Source of the DNA: Massilia sp. KIM
Lineage (GTDB): Bacteria > Pseudomonadota > Gammaproteobacteria > Burkholderiales > Burkholderiaceae_D
NCBI RefSeq assembly: GCF_002007115.1
Contig: NZ_MVAD01000001.1
Coordinates: forward strand, 2,046,001-2,110,000
Direction: 5' to 3'
Length of the DNA: 64,000 bases
Positions 1-7,912 of this stretch are shown here, in pieces. The stretch's first letter is position 1, and the number at the start of each line of letters is the position of its first letter. Under the pieces are notes generated by a model, which saw only the letters and a list, made by a program, of their open reading frames with translations, ran no database searches and was not told the DNA's origin. The position numbers were made by a program, and so were the translations under genes.

Positions 1-33
1 GCGGTAGACGGGGTTCTTGACGATGGTGTGCAT
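1..33 (-). CDS. pstA: Phosphate ABC transporter permease PstA, N-terminal fragment
   Basis: Only the first 11 codons ([11 protein letters not shown]) lie in the window; the gene runs off the left edge. Its ATG shares one base with the pstC stop (TAATG), which implies translational coupling. The name rests on position: pstA normally follows pstC in pst operons, and the visible residues are too few to identify a family by themselves. Confidence 0.6.
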   Translation of the reverse strand, partial: MHTIVKNPVYR

Positions 34-1058
34 TATTTGGTGCCTTCCTTGCGCGACATACCGACCAGCATCAGCTTGGCGGCCGACAGGACGATGAAGG
101 TGATCGCGAACAGGATCAGGGCCAGCGCGAACAGCGAGGACGAGTGCAGCGTCGTGGCCGCCTCGGCGAATTCGTTGGCCAGGGTCGAGGAAATCGAGTT
201 ACCGGCCGAGAACAGCGACCAGGACAGGTCGTGGGCGTTGCCGATCACGAAGGTGACCGCCATGGTCTCGCCCAGGGCGCGGCCCAGGCCCAGCATGACG
301 CCGCCGACCACGCCGTTGCGGGTATAGGGCAGCACCACCTTGCCGACCACTTCCCATTTGGTGCAGCCGAGGCCGTAGGCCGATTCCTTGAGCACGGTGG
401 GCACGATCTCGAAAACGTCGCGCATCACCGAGGCGATGAAGGGAATGATCATCACGGCCAGGATCAGGCCGGCGGTCAGGATGCCGATGCCCATGGTCGG
501 GCCCTGGAACAGCTGGCCGATGACGGGCAGCTGGCCGATGGTGTTCTTCAGCAGCGGCTGCACATGGTCGGCGAACAGGGGCGCGAACACGAACAGGCCC
601 CACATGCCGTAGATGATGGAGGGCACGCCCGCCAGCAGCTCGACCGCGGTGCCCATCGGGCGGCGCAGCCAGACCGGGCAGATCTCGGTGAGGAACAGGG
701 CGATGCCGAAGCTGATCGGGAAGGCGATCGCGAGCGCGATCAGCGAGGTCGCCAGCGTGCCCCAGATCGCGATCGCCGCGCCGTAGATGTCGTTGACCGG
801 GTCCCATTCGACCTTGGTGATGAAGCCCAGGCCGAATTCCTTGAAGGCCGGGGCCGCGCCGATGGCGAGCGAGACGATGATGCCGACCAGGACCAGCAGC
901 ACCGAGGCCGCGAACAGCCAGGTGATCTTATGGAAGAAGAAGTCCTGGAGGCGCTGCTTGCGCATGGTGTTGCGCAAGGCCGCGGCCTGGCGCGCCTCGG
1001 CTTCGGACACGGCTGGCGTTGGCAGCTCGTTCAGGGCGACGGGTGGATGTGCGCTCAT
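33..1058 (-). CDS. pstC: Phosphate ABC transporter permease PstC
   Basis: Inner-membrane permease of the high-affinity PstSCAB phosphate importer. The 341-residue product has a cytoplasmic N-terminal tail of about 45 residues, then about six hydrophobic segments. A typical binding-protein-dependent permease loop ([17 protein letters not shown], about residues 258-274) is the contact for the ATPase. The [14 protein letters not shown] and [19 protein letters not shown] stretches are characteristic of PstC. It lies 76 nt downstream of pstS on the same strand and overlaps pstA by one base. Regulation is presumably by PhoB through the sites upstream of pstS. Confidence 0.95.
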   Translation of the reverse strand: MSAHPPVALNELPTPAVSEAEARQAAALRNTMRKQRLQDFFFHKITWLFAASVLLVLVGIIVSLAIGAAPAFKEFGLGFITKVEWDPVNDIYGAAIAIWGTLATSLIALAIAFPISFGIALFLTEICPVWLRRPMGTAVELLAGVPSIIYGMWGLFVFAPLFADHVQPLLKNTIGQLPVIGQLFQGPTMGIGILTAGLILAVMIIPFIASVMRDVFEIVPTVLKESAYGLGCTKWEVVGKVVLPYTRNGVVGGVMLGLGRALGETMAVTFVIGNAHDLSWSLFSAGNSISSTLANEFAEAATTLHSSSLFALALILFAITFIVLSAAKLMLVGMSRKEGTK

Positions 1059-1089
1059 AGTATTTTGTCAATCTTGCTGGCGAACGAAA

Positions 1090-1111
1090 GGGCCGGTTGT
1101 GAGGCCGGCCC
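1090..1111 (-). promoter_or_regulatory. Intercistronic hairpin between pstS and pstC
   Basis: A 7-bp GC-only inverted repeat (GGGCCGG / CCGGCCC, 8-nt loop) sits in the 76-nt pstS-pstC gap. No T-run follows. Hairpins at this place in binding-protein transporter operons commonly protect or attenuate the message so that the binding protein is made in excess; that role here is inference. Confidence 0.45.
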
Positions 1112-1134
1112 GCTGCGTTGGCGGTTGGGGTGGA

Positions 1135-2172
1135 TTACCAGATCGCCTTGCCGGACGCGTCCTTCACGTTCGCGCGCCAGGCGTCGTACACCAGCTTGGT
1201 GACGCCATCCGGCATCGGGACGTAGTCCAGTTCGGCGGCGGCGGCGTCGCCGTTCTTGTAGGCCCAGTCGAAGAACTTCAGCACTTCCTTGCCCTTCACG
1301 CCATCGGCCTGCGATTTGTGCACCAGGATGTAGGAGGCGCCGGTGATCGGCCAGCTGGCCTTGCCCGGCTGGTCGGTCAGGACCACCGCGAAGCCCGGGG
1401 CCTTGGCCCAGTCGGCGCTGGCGGCGGCCGCGGCGAAGGCGGCGTCGTCCGGCTGCAGGAACACGCCGTCCTTGTTCTGGAGCTGGGTGTGGGACATGCG
1501 GTTCTTCTTGGCATAGGCCCACTCGACGTAGCCGATGCCGCCCTTGATGCGCTGCACGTTGGCGGCCACGCCCTCGTTGCCCTTGCCGCCCACGCCCACC
1601 AGCCATTTCACGGCGGTGCCGGAGCCGACCTTGGTCTTCCATTCCGGGTTGGTCTTGGACAGGTAGTCGGTGAACAGGAAGGAGGTGCCCGAGCTGTCGG
1701 CGCGGCGCACCACGGTGATGTCGTCGTCCGGCAGCTTGACGCCCGGGTTTAGGGCGGCGATCTGGGGCGCGTTCCACTTGGTGATCTTGCCCAGGTAGAT
1801 GTCGCCCAGCACGGCGCCGGTCAGCTTGATCTGGCCCGGGGCGATGCCCGGCAGGTTCACGACGGGCACCACGCCGCCCATGATGGCAGGGAACTGGAAC
1901 AGGCCCGCTTCGGTCAGTTCCTGAGCCGGCAGCGGCATGTCGGAAGCGCCGAAGTCGACGGTCTTGGCCTTGATTTGCTTGATGCCGGCGCCCGAACCCA
2001 CCGATTGGTAGTTCAGGCCGGTACCGGTGGCGGCCTTGTACAGCTCGGCCCACTTCGCATAGATCGGGTACGGGAAAGTCGCGCCGGCGCCGGTGATGGT
2101 GGCTGCCTGGGCGCTGGAAGCCAGCGTGACGGCGGCCGCGGCGAGGGAGACGAGCAGGTGTTTCATGCGCAT
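1135..2172 (-). CDS. pstS: Phosphate-binding periplasmic protein PstS
   Basis: Periplasmic receptor that delivers phosphate to PstCA. The ATG at 2172 (MRMKHLL) was chosen because GAAGGA lies about 7 nt upstream; a longer in-frame start at 2205 has no ribosome site. From 2172 the protein has 345 residues. It begins with a Sec signal peptide (cut likely after SAQA), and mature ITGAGATFPYPIYAKW is the standard PstS opening. Other phosphate-site stretches are visible: SVGSGAGIKQI, DFGASDMPL and RRADSSGTSFLFTDYL. It is the first gene of pstS-pstC-pstA and follows two Pho-box-like sites. Confidence 0.96.
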   Translation of the reverse strand: MRMKHLLVSLAAAAVTLASSAQAATITGAGATFPYPIYAKWAELYKAATGTGLNYQSVGSGAGIKQIKAKTVDFGASDMPLPAQELTEAGLFQFPAIMGGVVPVVNLPGIAPGQIKLTGAVLGDIYLGKITKWNAPQIAALNPGVKLPDDDITVVRRADSSGTSFLFTDYLSKTNPEWKTKVGSGTAVKWLVGVGGKGNEGVAANVQRIKGGIGYVEWAYAKKNRMSHTQLQNKDGVFLQPDDAAFAAAAASADWAKAPGFAVVLTDQPGKASWPITGASYILVHKSQADGVKGKEVLKFFDWAYKNGDAAAAELDYVPMPDGVTKLVYDAWRANVKDASGKAIW

Positions 2173-2239
2173 ATCAGATCCTTCGGAGATTAACCACGGG
2201 AACACCCCGGTGAGTTGCTGCGCAGTCTACTGACCGAAT

Positions 2240-2286
2240 ATGACAGCTTCATGACATATTTCGGCAATGTGACACGAACATGACAG
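2240..2286 (-). promoter_or_regulatory. Two Pho-box-like PhoB sites upstream of pstS
   Basis: Read on the minus strand there are two pairs of 7-mers, each pair 11 bp apart as in the Pho box. One is CTGTCAT-4nt-GTGTCAC (2286-2269), the other ATGTCAT-4nt-CTGTCAT (2257-2240). They lie 68-114 bp upstream of the pstS start. A looser pair pointing the same way (2336-2355) has a 13-bp step. The match to the PhoB consensus repeat CTGTCAT and the position before pstS make control by phosphate starvation likely. Confidence 0.75.
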
Positions 2287-2464
2287 GGGCGCAAGGGGCG
2301 CGCCCTCCTATGGCGGAGCAGTGTTTCCGGGAAATATGACAGCACTTTGTGACAGCCTGGACAAAGAGTTCTCCCTTGCAAAACCACTCTTATCTGCTAA
2401 CCTGAAATCGGGTTCATGTCCGATGTCGTTCCAAGGAGGGGATGCCGAAAGGCGTTTTGCTGTG

Positions 2465-2581
2465 ATGTTTGAACTGATGGTGATGGGTGTCCTCGGAGGA
2501 CTCGCCGCACTGGTGGGCTTCCAGGCATATGAAGCGTACAAAAACAGGTCGGAAGGCCTGCATGACCACTATCACGAATAG
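2465..2581 (+). CDS. Putative 38-residue single-span membrane protein
   Basis: Short ORF reading MFELMVMGVLGGLAALVGFQ and then a polar tail ending HDHYHE. It has one clear hydrophobic span (residues 4-20) and a His-rich end. The start is uncertain. A strong AGGAGG at 2434-2439 is too far from this ATG and lies just before a 7-codon ORF (2442-2465) whose TGA overlaps this ATG as TGATG. Longer in-frame starts at 2321 or 2423 have no ribosome site. It faces away from pstS. No family was recognised, and it could be non-coding. Confidence 0.35.
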   Translation: MFELMVMGVLGGLAALVGFQAYEAYKNRSEGLHDHYHE

Positions 2582-2588
2582 TGGAACA

Positions 2589-2642
2589 GTCCGCCACCGC
2601 GGACTACCGACGAAAGCGGCGAGGCCCATGGCGCTCGCCGCT
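2589..2642. terminator. Paired hairpins between converging genes
   Basis: Two inverted repeats lie between the small ORF and the convergent PilZ gene: GTCCGC/GCGGAC (2589-2604, 4-nt loop) and AGCGGCGAG/CTCGCCGCT (2615-2642, 10-nt loop). Neither has a proper U-tract, so if they stop transcription they probably need Rho or act as 3'-end protectors. Confidence 0.4.
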
Positions 2643-2674
2643 CGTCGTTTACGGGGTGCCCGACAGGGCGAGAC

Positions 2675-2995
2675 TCAGCGCATGAAGCGCGCCAGCGCCG
2701 TCATCGCCGCCAGTTCCAGGTTCAGGAACTGGAAGCCGGCCTTGAATTCGTCGTTGCTGATAATGCAATACATTACCTTGACGCGCGCCTTGATGGTGAC
2801 GATTTTACCGTCCACCATGAGGTCGAAGCTCACCTGCCCCGCCTGCCCCACCAGGAGCGGCCTGGGCACGCCGATGCTGACGCCGTTGGCGCCGACGTCC
2901 GTGGTGCGGCCGCTGATCGGGGCTTCGCCCTCCATGGCCAGGGTGGCGCGGGTCTTCAGGACCTTGCGCGCGGATTGTCTTTGTTCTCCGAACAT
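2675..2995 (-). CDS. PilZ-domain protein (c-di-GMP receptor candidate)
   Basis: A 106-residue protein that is essentially one PilZ domain. The c-di-GMP-binding features are an N-terminal arginine motif (RQSAR at about residues 6-10) and DVGANGVSIG (about 33-42), which corresponds to the D/NxSxxG motif but with Ala for Ser. The rest is beta-strand rich, ending in a helix. PilZ domains bind c-di-GMP and pass the signal to motility, polysaccharide or pilus machinery; the partner is not indicated here. It stands 62 nt downstream of radA on the same strand. The Ser-to-Ala change may weaken binding. Confidence 0.85.
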   Translation of the reverse strand: MFGEQRQSARKVLKTRATLAMEGEAPISGRTTDVGANGVSIGVPRPLLVGQAGQVSFDLMVDGKIVTIKARVKVMYCIISNDEFKAGFQFLNLELAAMTALARFMR

Positions 2996-3057
2996 GCGAA
3001 TAATGCCAGAAGGTTAAAAGCTGGATGATACTGAAAATCGTGGACGGCGTGGCGGCT

Positions 3058-4434
3058 TCAGTCGAGCTCGCGCAGTTTGGTGAAGGCTTCGTCGATGCGT
3101 TCCACCGCGATGATGGTCATGCCTTCGATTTTCTGCTTCGGCACATTGGCCTTCGGGATCACCGCCACCGAGAAGCCCAGCTTGGCCGCTTCGCGCAGGC
3201 GCTCCTGGCCGCGCGGCGCCGGACGGATCTCGCCGGCCAGGCCGACCTCGCCGAATACCACCAGGCCGCGCGGCAGCGGCTTGTTGCGCATCGAGGAGTT
3301 AATCGCCAGCAGGACCGCCAGGTCGGCGGCCGGCTCGGTGATCTTGACCCCGCCCACCGCGTTGATGAACACGTCCTGGTCGAAGGCGGCGATGCCGGCA
3401 TGGCGGTGCAGCACCGCCAGCAGCATCGCCAGGCGGTTCTGCTCCAGGCCCACCGACAGCCGGCGCGCATTCGGCAGGTGGCTGGCGTCGACCAGGGCCT
3501 GGATCTCGACCAGCAGCGGGCGCGTGCCCTCCTGGGTCACCATCACGCAGGAGCCCGGCACCTGGCTGTCGTGCTGGGACAGGAACAGGGCCGAGGGATT
3601 GGACACGCCCTTCAGGCCCTTCTCGGTCATGGCGAACACGCCCAGTTCGTTCACCGCGCCGAAGCGGTTCTTGATGGCCCGCACCAGGCGGAAGCTCGAC
3701 TGGGTGTCGCCCTCGAAGTACAGCACGGTGTCGACGATGTGCTCGAGCACGCGCGGGCCGGCCAGCGCGCCCTCTTTGGTGACGTGGCCGACCAGGATGA
3801 TGGTCACCCCGGTCTGCTTGGCCACCCGGGTCAGCTGGGCGGCGCACTCGCGCACCTGGGCCACCGAGCCGGGGGCCGAGCTCAGGGCGTCCGAGTACAG
3901 GGTCTGGATCGAGTCGATCACCGCCACGTCGGGCTTGAGGTCGGCCAGGGTGCCGAGAATCTTCTCGAGCTGGATCTCGGCCTGCAGCTTGAGCTCCTTG
4001 GCGTCCACCGCCAGGCGGCGCGCGCGCAGCGCGATCTGGGCGCCGGACTCCTCGCCGCTGACATACAAGGTATTGCGCGCCGCCGCCAGGTTGGACAGCG
4101 CCTGCAGCAGCAGGGTCGACTTGCCGATGCCGGGGTCGCCGCCGATCAGCACCACGCCGCCCGCCACCAGGCCGCCGCCCAGCACGCGGTCGAATTCCTC
4201 GATACCGGTGCCGAAGCGCGGCACGTCGATCGCTTCGATGTCCTTGAGCGAGAGCACCGGAGCGGTCTGCGCCAGGCTGCGGTGCTGGGTCTGGGACATG
4301 CGGTTCACGCCGGGCGTGTCCACCACGGTCTCGACCATCGTGTTCCAGGCCTTGCAGTCCTGGCACTGGCCGGTCCAGCGGCTGGAGATCGCGCCGCAGT
4401 CGCTGCAGGTGTAATTCGTCTTTGCCTTAGCCAT
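3058..4434 (-). CDS. radA: DNA repair protein RadA
   Basis: RecA-related ATPase that helps branch migration and processing of recombination intermediates. Its 458 residues show the full RadA layout. An N-terminal zinc finger (CSDCGAISSRWTGQCQDCK) has four cysteines; a Walker A motif GGDPGIGKST comes near residue 98; Walker B is DVAVIDSIQTL; the RadA-specific KNRFG motif is followed by ELGVFAM; and a C-terminal Lon-protease-like domain contains GEVGLAGEIRP. It starts inside the last 8 nt of alr, so the two are probably co-translated. Confidence 0.97.
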   Translation of the reverse strand: MAKAKTNYTCSDCGAISSRWTGQCQDCKAWNTMVETVVDTPGVNRMSQTQHRSLAQTAPVLSLKDIEAIDVPRFGTGIEEFDRVLGGGLVAGGVVLIGGDPGIGKSTLLLQALSNLAAARNTLYVSGEESGAQIALRARRLAVDAKELKLQAEIQLEKILGTLADLKPDVAVIDSIQTLYSDALSSAPGSVAQVRECAAQLTRVAKQTGVTIILVGHVTKEGALAGPRVLEHIVDTVLYFEGDTQSSFRLVRAIKNRFGAVNELGVFAMTEKGLKGVSNPSALFLSQHDSQVPGSCVMVTQEGTRPLLVEIQALVDASHLPNARRLSVGLEQNRLAMLLAVLHRHAGIAAFDQDVFINAVGGVKITEPAADLAVLLAINSSMRNKPLPRGLVVFGEVGLAGEIRPAPRGQERLREAAKLGFSVAVIPKANVPKQKIEGMTIIAVERIDEAFTKLRELD

Positions 4435-5533
4435 CGCTTCCCATTCTTCCTTCGCAGACGCGCACGCGCGGCGCCAGTGCGCACATCAGCTCGTAGCCGA
4501 TGGTGCCGGCCGCCTGCGCCACCTCGTCGATCGGCAGGCCGTCGCCCCACAGGGTGACCTTGCTGCCCACGCGGGCATTGGCCACCGGACTCAAGTCCAC
4601 CGTCATCATGTCCATCGAGACCCGGCCCACCACCGCGGTGCGCACCCCGTCCACGATCACCGGGGTGCCGTGCGGGGCGTGGCGCGGGTAGCCGTCGGCG
4701 TAGCCGCAGGCGACCACGCCCACCGTCATGCGGCGCTCGGCCTCGAAGCGGCTGCCATAGCCCACCGTGTCGCCCGGCGCCAGCTCCTGGATGCCGATGA
4801 TCTCGGAGCGCAGGGTCATGGTCGGGCGCAGGCCGTAGTCCTGGGCGCTGCGGCCGCCCGGGGTGCCGCCATAGAGCATGATGCCGGGACGGACCCAGTC
4901 GCTGTGCAGGCGCTCGCCCAGCTCGGGCTGGTGCAGCACCCCGCCCGAATTGGACAGGCTGCGCTCGCCCGGCAGCTCGCCTGCGCCCAGTTCGAAGCGG
5001 CGCAGCTGCTCGCCGATCGACAGGCGCGGATGCTCCAGCTCGTCGGCGTTGGCGAAGTGGGTCATGTGGGTGATGTTGCGGACGCCGGGGATGGCGCGCA
5101 GGCGCCGGTAGGCGGCCGCGTAGTCCTCGGGCCGGAAGCCGAGCCGGTTCATCCCGGTGTTCATCTTGAGGTGCACGTCGATCGGGCGGTACAGCTGCGT
5201 GTATTCGAGCATCTTGATCTGTTCGATGCAGTGGACCGCGCTATTGATATTATGTTCCGCCAGCAGGGGCACGTCGGAGGCGTCGAAGATCCCCTCCAGC
5301 AGCAGGATGGGCTTGATCCAGCCGGCCTCGCGCAGGCGCACCGCGTTCTCGGTCTCCACCAGGGCCAGGCCGTCGGCCTGGGCGAAGCCGCGCATACCGC
5401 GCTCCAGGCCGTGCCCGTAGGCGTTGGCCTTGACCACCGCCCACAGCTTGGACATGGGGGCGCAGCTGCGCGCGCGGCCCAGGTTATGCTGCATGGCGTC
5501 GAGATGAATGGTGGCGCTCAGGGGACGTGGCAT
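4427..5533 (-). CDS. alr: Alanine racemase
   Basis: PLP enzyme interconverting L- and D-alanine for peptidoglycan. The 368-residue product carries the PLP lysine in WAVVKANAYGHG (about residues 31-42) and the C-terminal GYADGYPR / GRVSMDMMTVDL stretch that brings the second catalytic base region. It is cytoplasmic and has the normal length for Alr. It is transcribed with radA (8-nt overlap) and diverges from lplT with 138 nt between them, an arrangement common in Burkholderiales. alr and dadX types cannot be separated from sequence alone, but the biosynthetic role fits the context. Confidence 0.96.
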   Translation of the reverse strand: MPRPLSATIHLDAMQHNLGRARSCAPMSKLWAVVKANAYGHGLERGMRGFAQADGLALVETENAVRLREAGWIKPILLLEGIFDASDVPLLAEHNINSAVHCIEQIKMLEYTQLYRPIDVHLKMNTGMNRLGFRPEDYAAAYRRLRAIPGVRNITHMTHFANADELEHPRLSIGEQLRRFELGAGELPGERSLSNSGGVLHQPELGERLHSDWVRPGIMLYGGTPGGRSAQDYGLRPTMTLRSEIIGIQELAPGDTVGYGSRFEAERRMTVGVVACGYADGYPRHAPHGTPVIVDGVRTAVVGRVSMDMMTVDLSPVANARVGSKVTLWGDGLPIDEVAQAAGTIGYELMCALAPRVRVCEGRMGSDG

Positions 5534-5613
5534 GGCTGAAAAACGGGTTTTCCGCTGATCGTGAACGAAACCGTCTATTTTACCGGAGCGTGCACGGCCG
5601 TGCTTTTGTTCCT

Positions 5614-5641
5614 TTGGCGCGGCGACCTTTCATGGTATAAA
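5614..5641 (+). promoter_or_regulatory. Putative sigma-70 promoter of lplT
   Basis: TTGGCG (5614-5619) and TATAAA (5636-5641) are separated by 16 bp. The -10 box ends 30 bp before the lplT ATG. The -35 box matches the consensus in 3 or 4 of 6 positions and the -10 box in 5 of 6. Confidence 0.5.
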
Positions 5642-5671
5642 GCAACTCGGACCAGTTTTTAAGCTTATCGA

Positions 5672-6937
5672 ATGAACCGTGGTTTCTATACCATCATGGC
5701 GGCGCAGTTCTTCTCGTCGCTGGCGGACAATGCACTCTTGTTTGTTGCAATCAGTCTGCTGACGGCGATGAACGCCCCGGCTTCGCTGACGCCGCTGCTG
5801 AAGCTTTCATTCGTCCTCTTCTACGTCCTGCTGGCCGCCTTCGTCGGCGCCTTCGCCGACTCCCTGCCCAAGGGTCGCGTGATGTTCATCGCGAACCTGA
5901 TCAAGATCTTCGGCTGCGCGCTGATGTTCCTCACCGTGCACCCCCTGCTTTCCTATGCCGTGGTCGGCTTCGGCGCCGCGGTCTATTCGCCCGCCAAGTA
6001 CGGCATCCTGACCGAACTGCTGCCGCCCGAAAAGCTGGTCCCGGCCAACGGCTGGATCGAGGGCCTGACCGTGATGTCGATCATCCTCGGCACCGTGCTG
6101 GGCGGCGCCCTGGTCAGCGATCGCGGCGGCGCCTTCCTGCTCGGCATCGACCCCCTGCCCGGCATCGACACCGGCATCACCACCGGCGCCGAGGCGGCGA
6201 TGGCGGTGGTGGTCGGGATCTACGTGCTGGCCGCCCTGTTCAATCTGCGCATCCCCGACACCGGCGCCCGCTACGAGCACCAGGAGCGCAACCCGGCCAA
6301 GCTGATCGCCGATTTCGCCAACTGCTCGGCCACCCTGTGGCGCGACAAGCTGGGCCAGATCTCGTTGGCCGTGACCACCTTGTTCTGGGGCGCCGGCGCC
6401 ACCCTGCAGTTCATCGTGCTGAAATGGGCCGAGCGCTCGCTGCACATGCCGCTCGACAAGGCGACCAACCTGATCGGCGTGGTCGCGATCGGCGTGGCCC
6501 TGGGCGCGGCGATGGCGGCGCGCATAATCCCGCTGCGCAAGTCCCTGACCGTGATCCCGCTCGGCATCATCATGGGACTGGTGGTGTGCGTGATGGTCTT
6601 CGTGCACTCGGTGAACATCGCCTATCCGCTGCTGGCCCTGATCGGTTTCCTGTCCGGCTTCTTCGTGGTGCCGATGAACGCGCTGCTGCAGCACCGCGGC
6701 CACGTCCTGATGAGCGCCGGCCACTCGATCGCGGTGCAGAACTTCAACGAGAACCTGTCGATCCTGACCATGCTCGCGGCCTATGCGATCATGATCACGC
6801 TGAACCTCGACCTCGACGTGATCATCGTGATCTTCGGCATGTCGGTGGCCGGCATCATGTTCCTGATCCAGCGCCGCCACCTGGCCAACCAGCGCGAGCA
6901 CGACGCCCTCGGCCTGATCGGCGAGGGCAAGCACTGA
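5672..6937 (+). CDS. lplT: Lysophospholipid transporter LplT
   Basis: Major-facilitator inner-membrane protein that flips lysophospholipids (mainly lyso-PE) inward for re-acylation. The 421-residue product has about 12 hydrophobic segments. LplT-like stretches include FSSLADNALLFVAI near the N-terminus, AVYSPAKYGILTELLPPEKL after the third or fourth span, and GFFVVPMNALLQHRG and AVQNFNENLSIL in the C-terminal half. In E. coli the partner acyltransferase gene aas is adjacent; it is absent here, and the divergent neighbours are alr-radA. The 3' end stops 3 nt before the convergent DUF1853 gene. Confidence 0.93.
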   Translation: MNRGFYTIMAAQFFSSLADNALLFVAISLLTAMNAPASLTPLLKLSFVLFYVLLAAFVGAFADSLPKGRVMFIANLIKIFGCALMFLTVHPLLSYAVVGFGAAVYSPAKYGILTELLPPEKLVPANGWIEGLTVMSIILGTVLGGALVSDRGGAFLLGIDPLPGIDTGITTGAEAAMAVVVGIYVLAALFNLRIPDTGARYEHQERNPAKLIADFANCSATLWRDKLGQISLAVTTLFWGAGATLQFIVLKWAERSLHMPLDKATNLIGVVAIGVALGAAMAARIIPLRKSLTVIPLGIIMGLVVCVMVFVHSVNIAYPLLALIGFLSGFFVVPMNALLQHRGHVLMSAGHSIAVQNFNENLSILTMLAAYAIMITLNLDLDVIIVIFGMSVAGIMFLIQRRHLANQREHDALGLIGEGKH

Positions 6938-6940
6938 TCC

Positions 6941-7912
6941 TCAGGCGGGCGCCTGGCCGACCGGCTTCACCATGCGCAGGGCCGCGGCGCGCTCGCGCCA
7001 GTCGTTGGGCACGATGAAACCGCGCTCCACCTCCTCGATCCAGCCGCCCTGGCGGCGCGCCACCGCCACCAGCACCGGCGTGGCGGATTCTTCGAACTGC
7101 CAGGCCAGCTCCTGCATCAGCTGACCGCGCTCCAGCATCCACACCGCCGAGGCGGCGCGAAACGGCGCCAGCCATTGCAGGCGGGGCAAAATCAGGAATT
7201 CCTCTCCCGCCACCTCGTCCAATTCGTCCAGCGGGCACCAGAAGCCGCGGCAATGCCCTGCCGCGATGCCTTGCATGCGCGGCCAGCTGCCGCGCGGGTA
7301 GAACAGCCAGCCCTTGACCAGCGCCCTGGCGCGCGCCACCGGGCGCGGCAGGATGGCCTGGGCCGCCGGGTGCTCGCCCAGCGAGAGCTGGCGCTCGAAC
7401 ACCTTGCGCATCTTCCGGCCCAGGCTGTCGGCCAGGTTGGGGCCGACCAGGGCGTCGAAGTCCTGCTCCCCGTCACCGTCGAGCAGATAGAACTTGGTGG
7501 CGAATTCGATGTGCTCGACCGCGTCCGGGCCGGCGTCGAGGAGGAAGTCGAATTCGCCGACGGTGTCGTTGCGGCTGGCGCGCACCTGCAGGCCGTGGGC
7601 CACCAGGCTGCCCTGGCTGGCAAAGTAGAAGGCCATCAGCTTTTCGGCGTACAGGCCGAGGCGGGTGTAGTTCCTGGCGCCGAGCGCGGCATCGAGTTCG
7701 GCGGGATCCTGGTCGAGGCGCGCCAGCCAGGCGGCGACGTCCGGGCTCACCGGACCGAGCGAGGCGATGCGCCCGGCCCAGAGCGGGTCCTGGGCGTCGA
7801 GCAGGTCGGGAGCGTCGAGCAGCCAGGCCAGGGCGCGCACCCGGGCGCGCCGCAACTGGCCCCAGCGGCGGTGAAAACCTTGCTGGTAAGTCTCTTCAGC
7901 CCTGTCCGGCAT
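6941..7912 (-). CDS. DUF1853 family protein
   Basis: A 323-residue protein of unknown function resembling the DUF1853 family. ARNYTRLGLYAEKLMAFYF, EFDFLLD and HIEFATKFYLL are conserved-looking blocks. The acidic clusters and the E-x-D plus E-F-A-x-K pattern recall PD-(D/E)XK nuclease folds, which is inference only. The start at 7912 (MPDRAEETYQQGF) was preferred over the longer frame, whose N-terminus is translation of the upstream gene. It overlaps the uracil-DNA glycosylase gene by 17 nt and is the last gene of the tsaB-rimI-udg run. Confidence 0.8.
   Translation of the reverse strand: MPDRAEETYQQGFHRRWGQLRRARVRALAWLLDAPDLLDAQDPLWAGRIASLGPVSPDVAAWLARLDQDPAELDAALGARNYTRLGLYAEKLMAFYFASQGSLVAHGLQVRASRNDTVGEFDFLLDAGPDAVEHIEFATKFYLLDGDGEQDFDALVGPNLADSLGRKMRKVFERQLSLGEHPAAQAILPRPVARARALVKGWLFYPRGSWPRMQGIAAGHCRGFWCPLDELDEVAGEEFLILPRLQWLAPFRAASAVWMLERGQLMQELAWQFEESATPVLVAVARRQGGWIEEVERGFIVPNDWRERAAALRMVKPVGQAPA

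Noticed and set aside
144..1202. Plus-strand open frame opposite pstC
   Set aside because: Low-complexity His/Gly/Arg-rich translation with no motif; the opposite strand encodes a clear PstC. The same reasoning removed all long frames opposite real genes.
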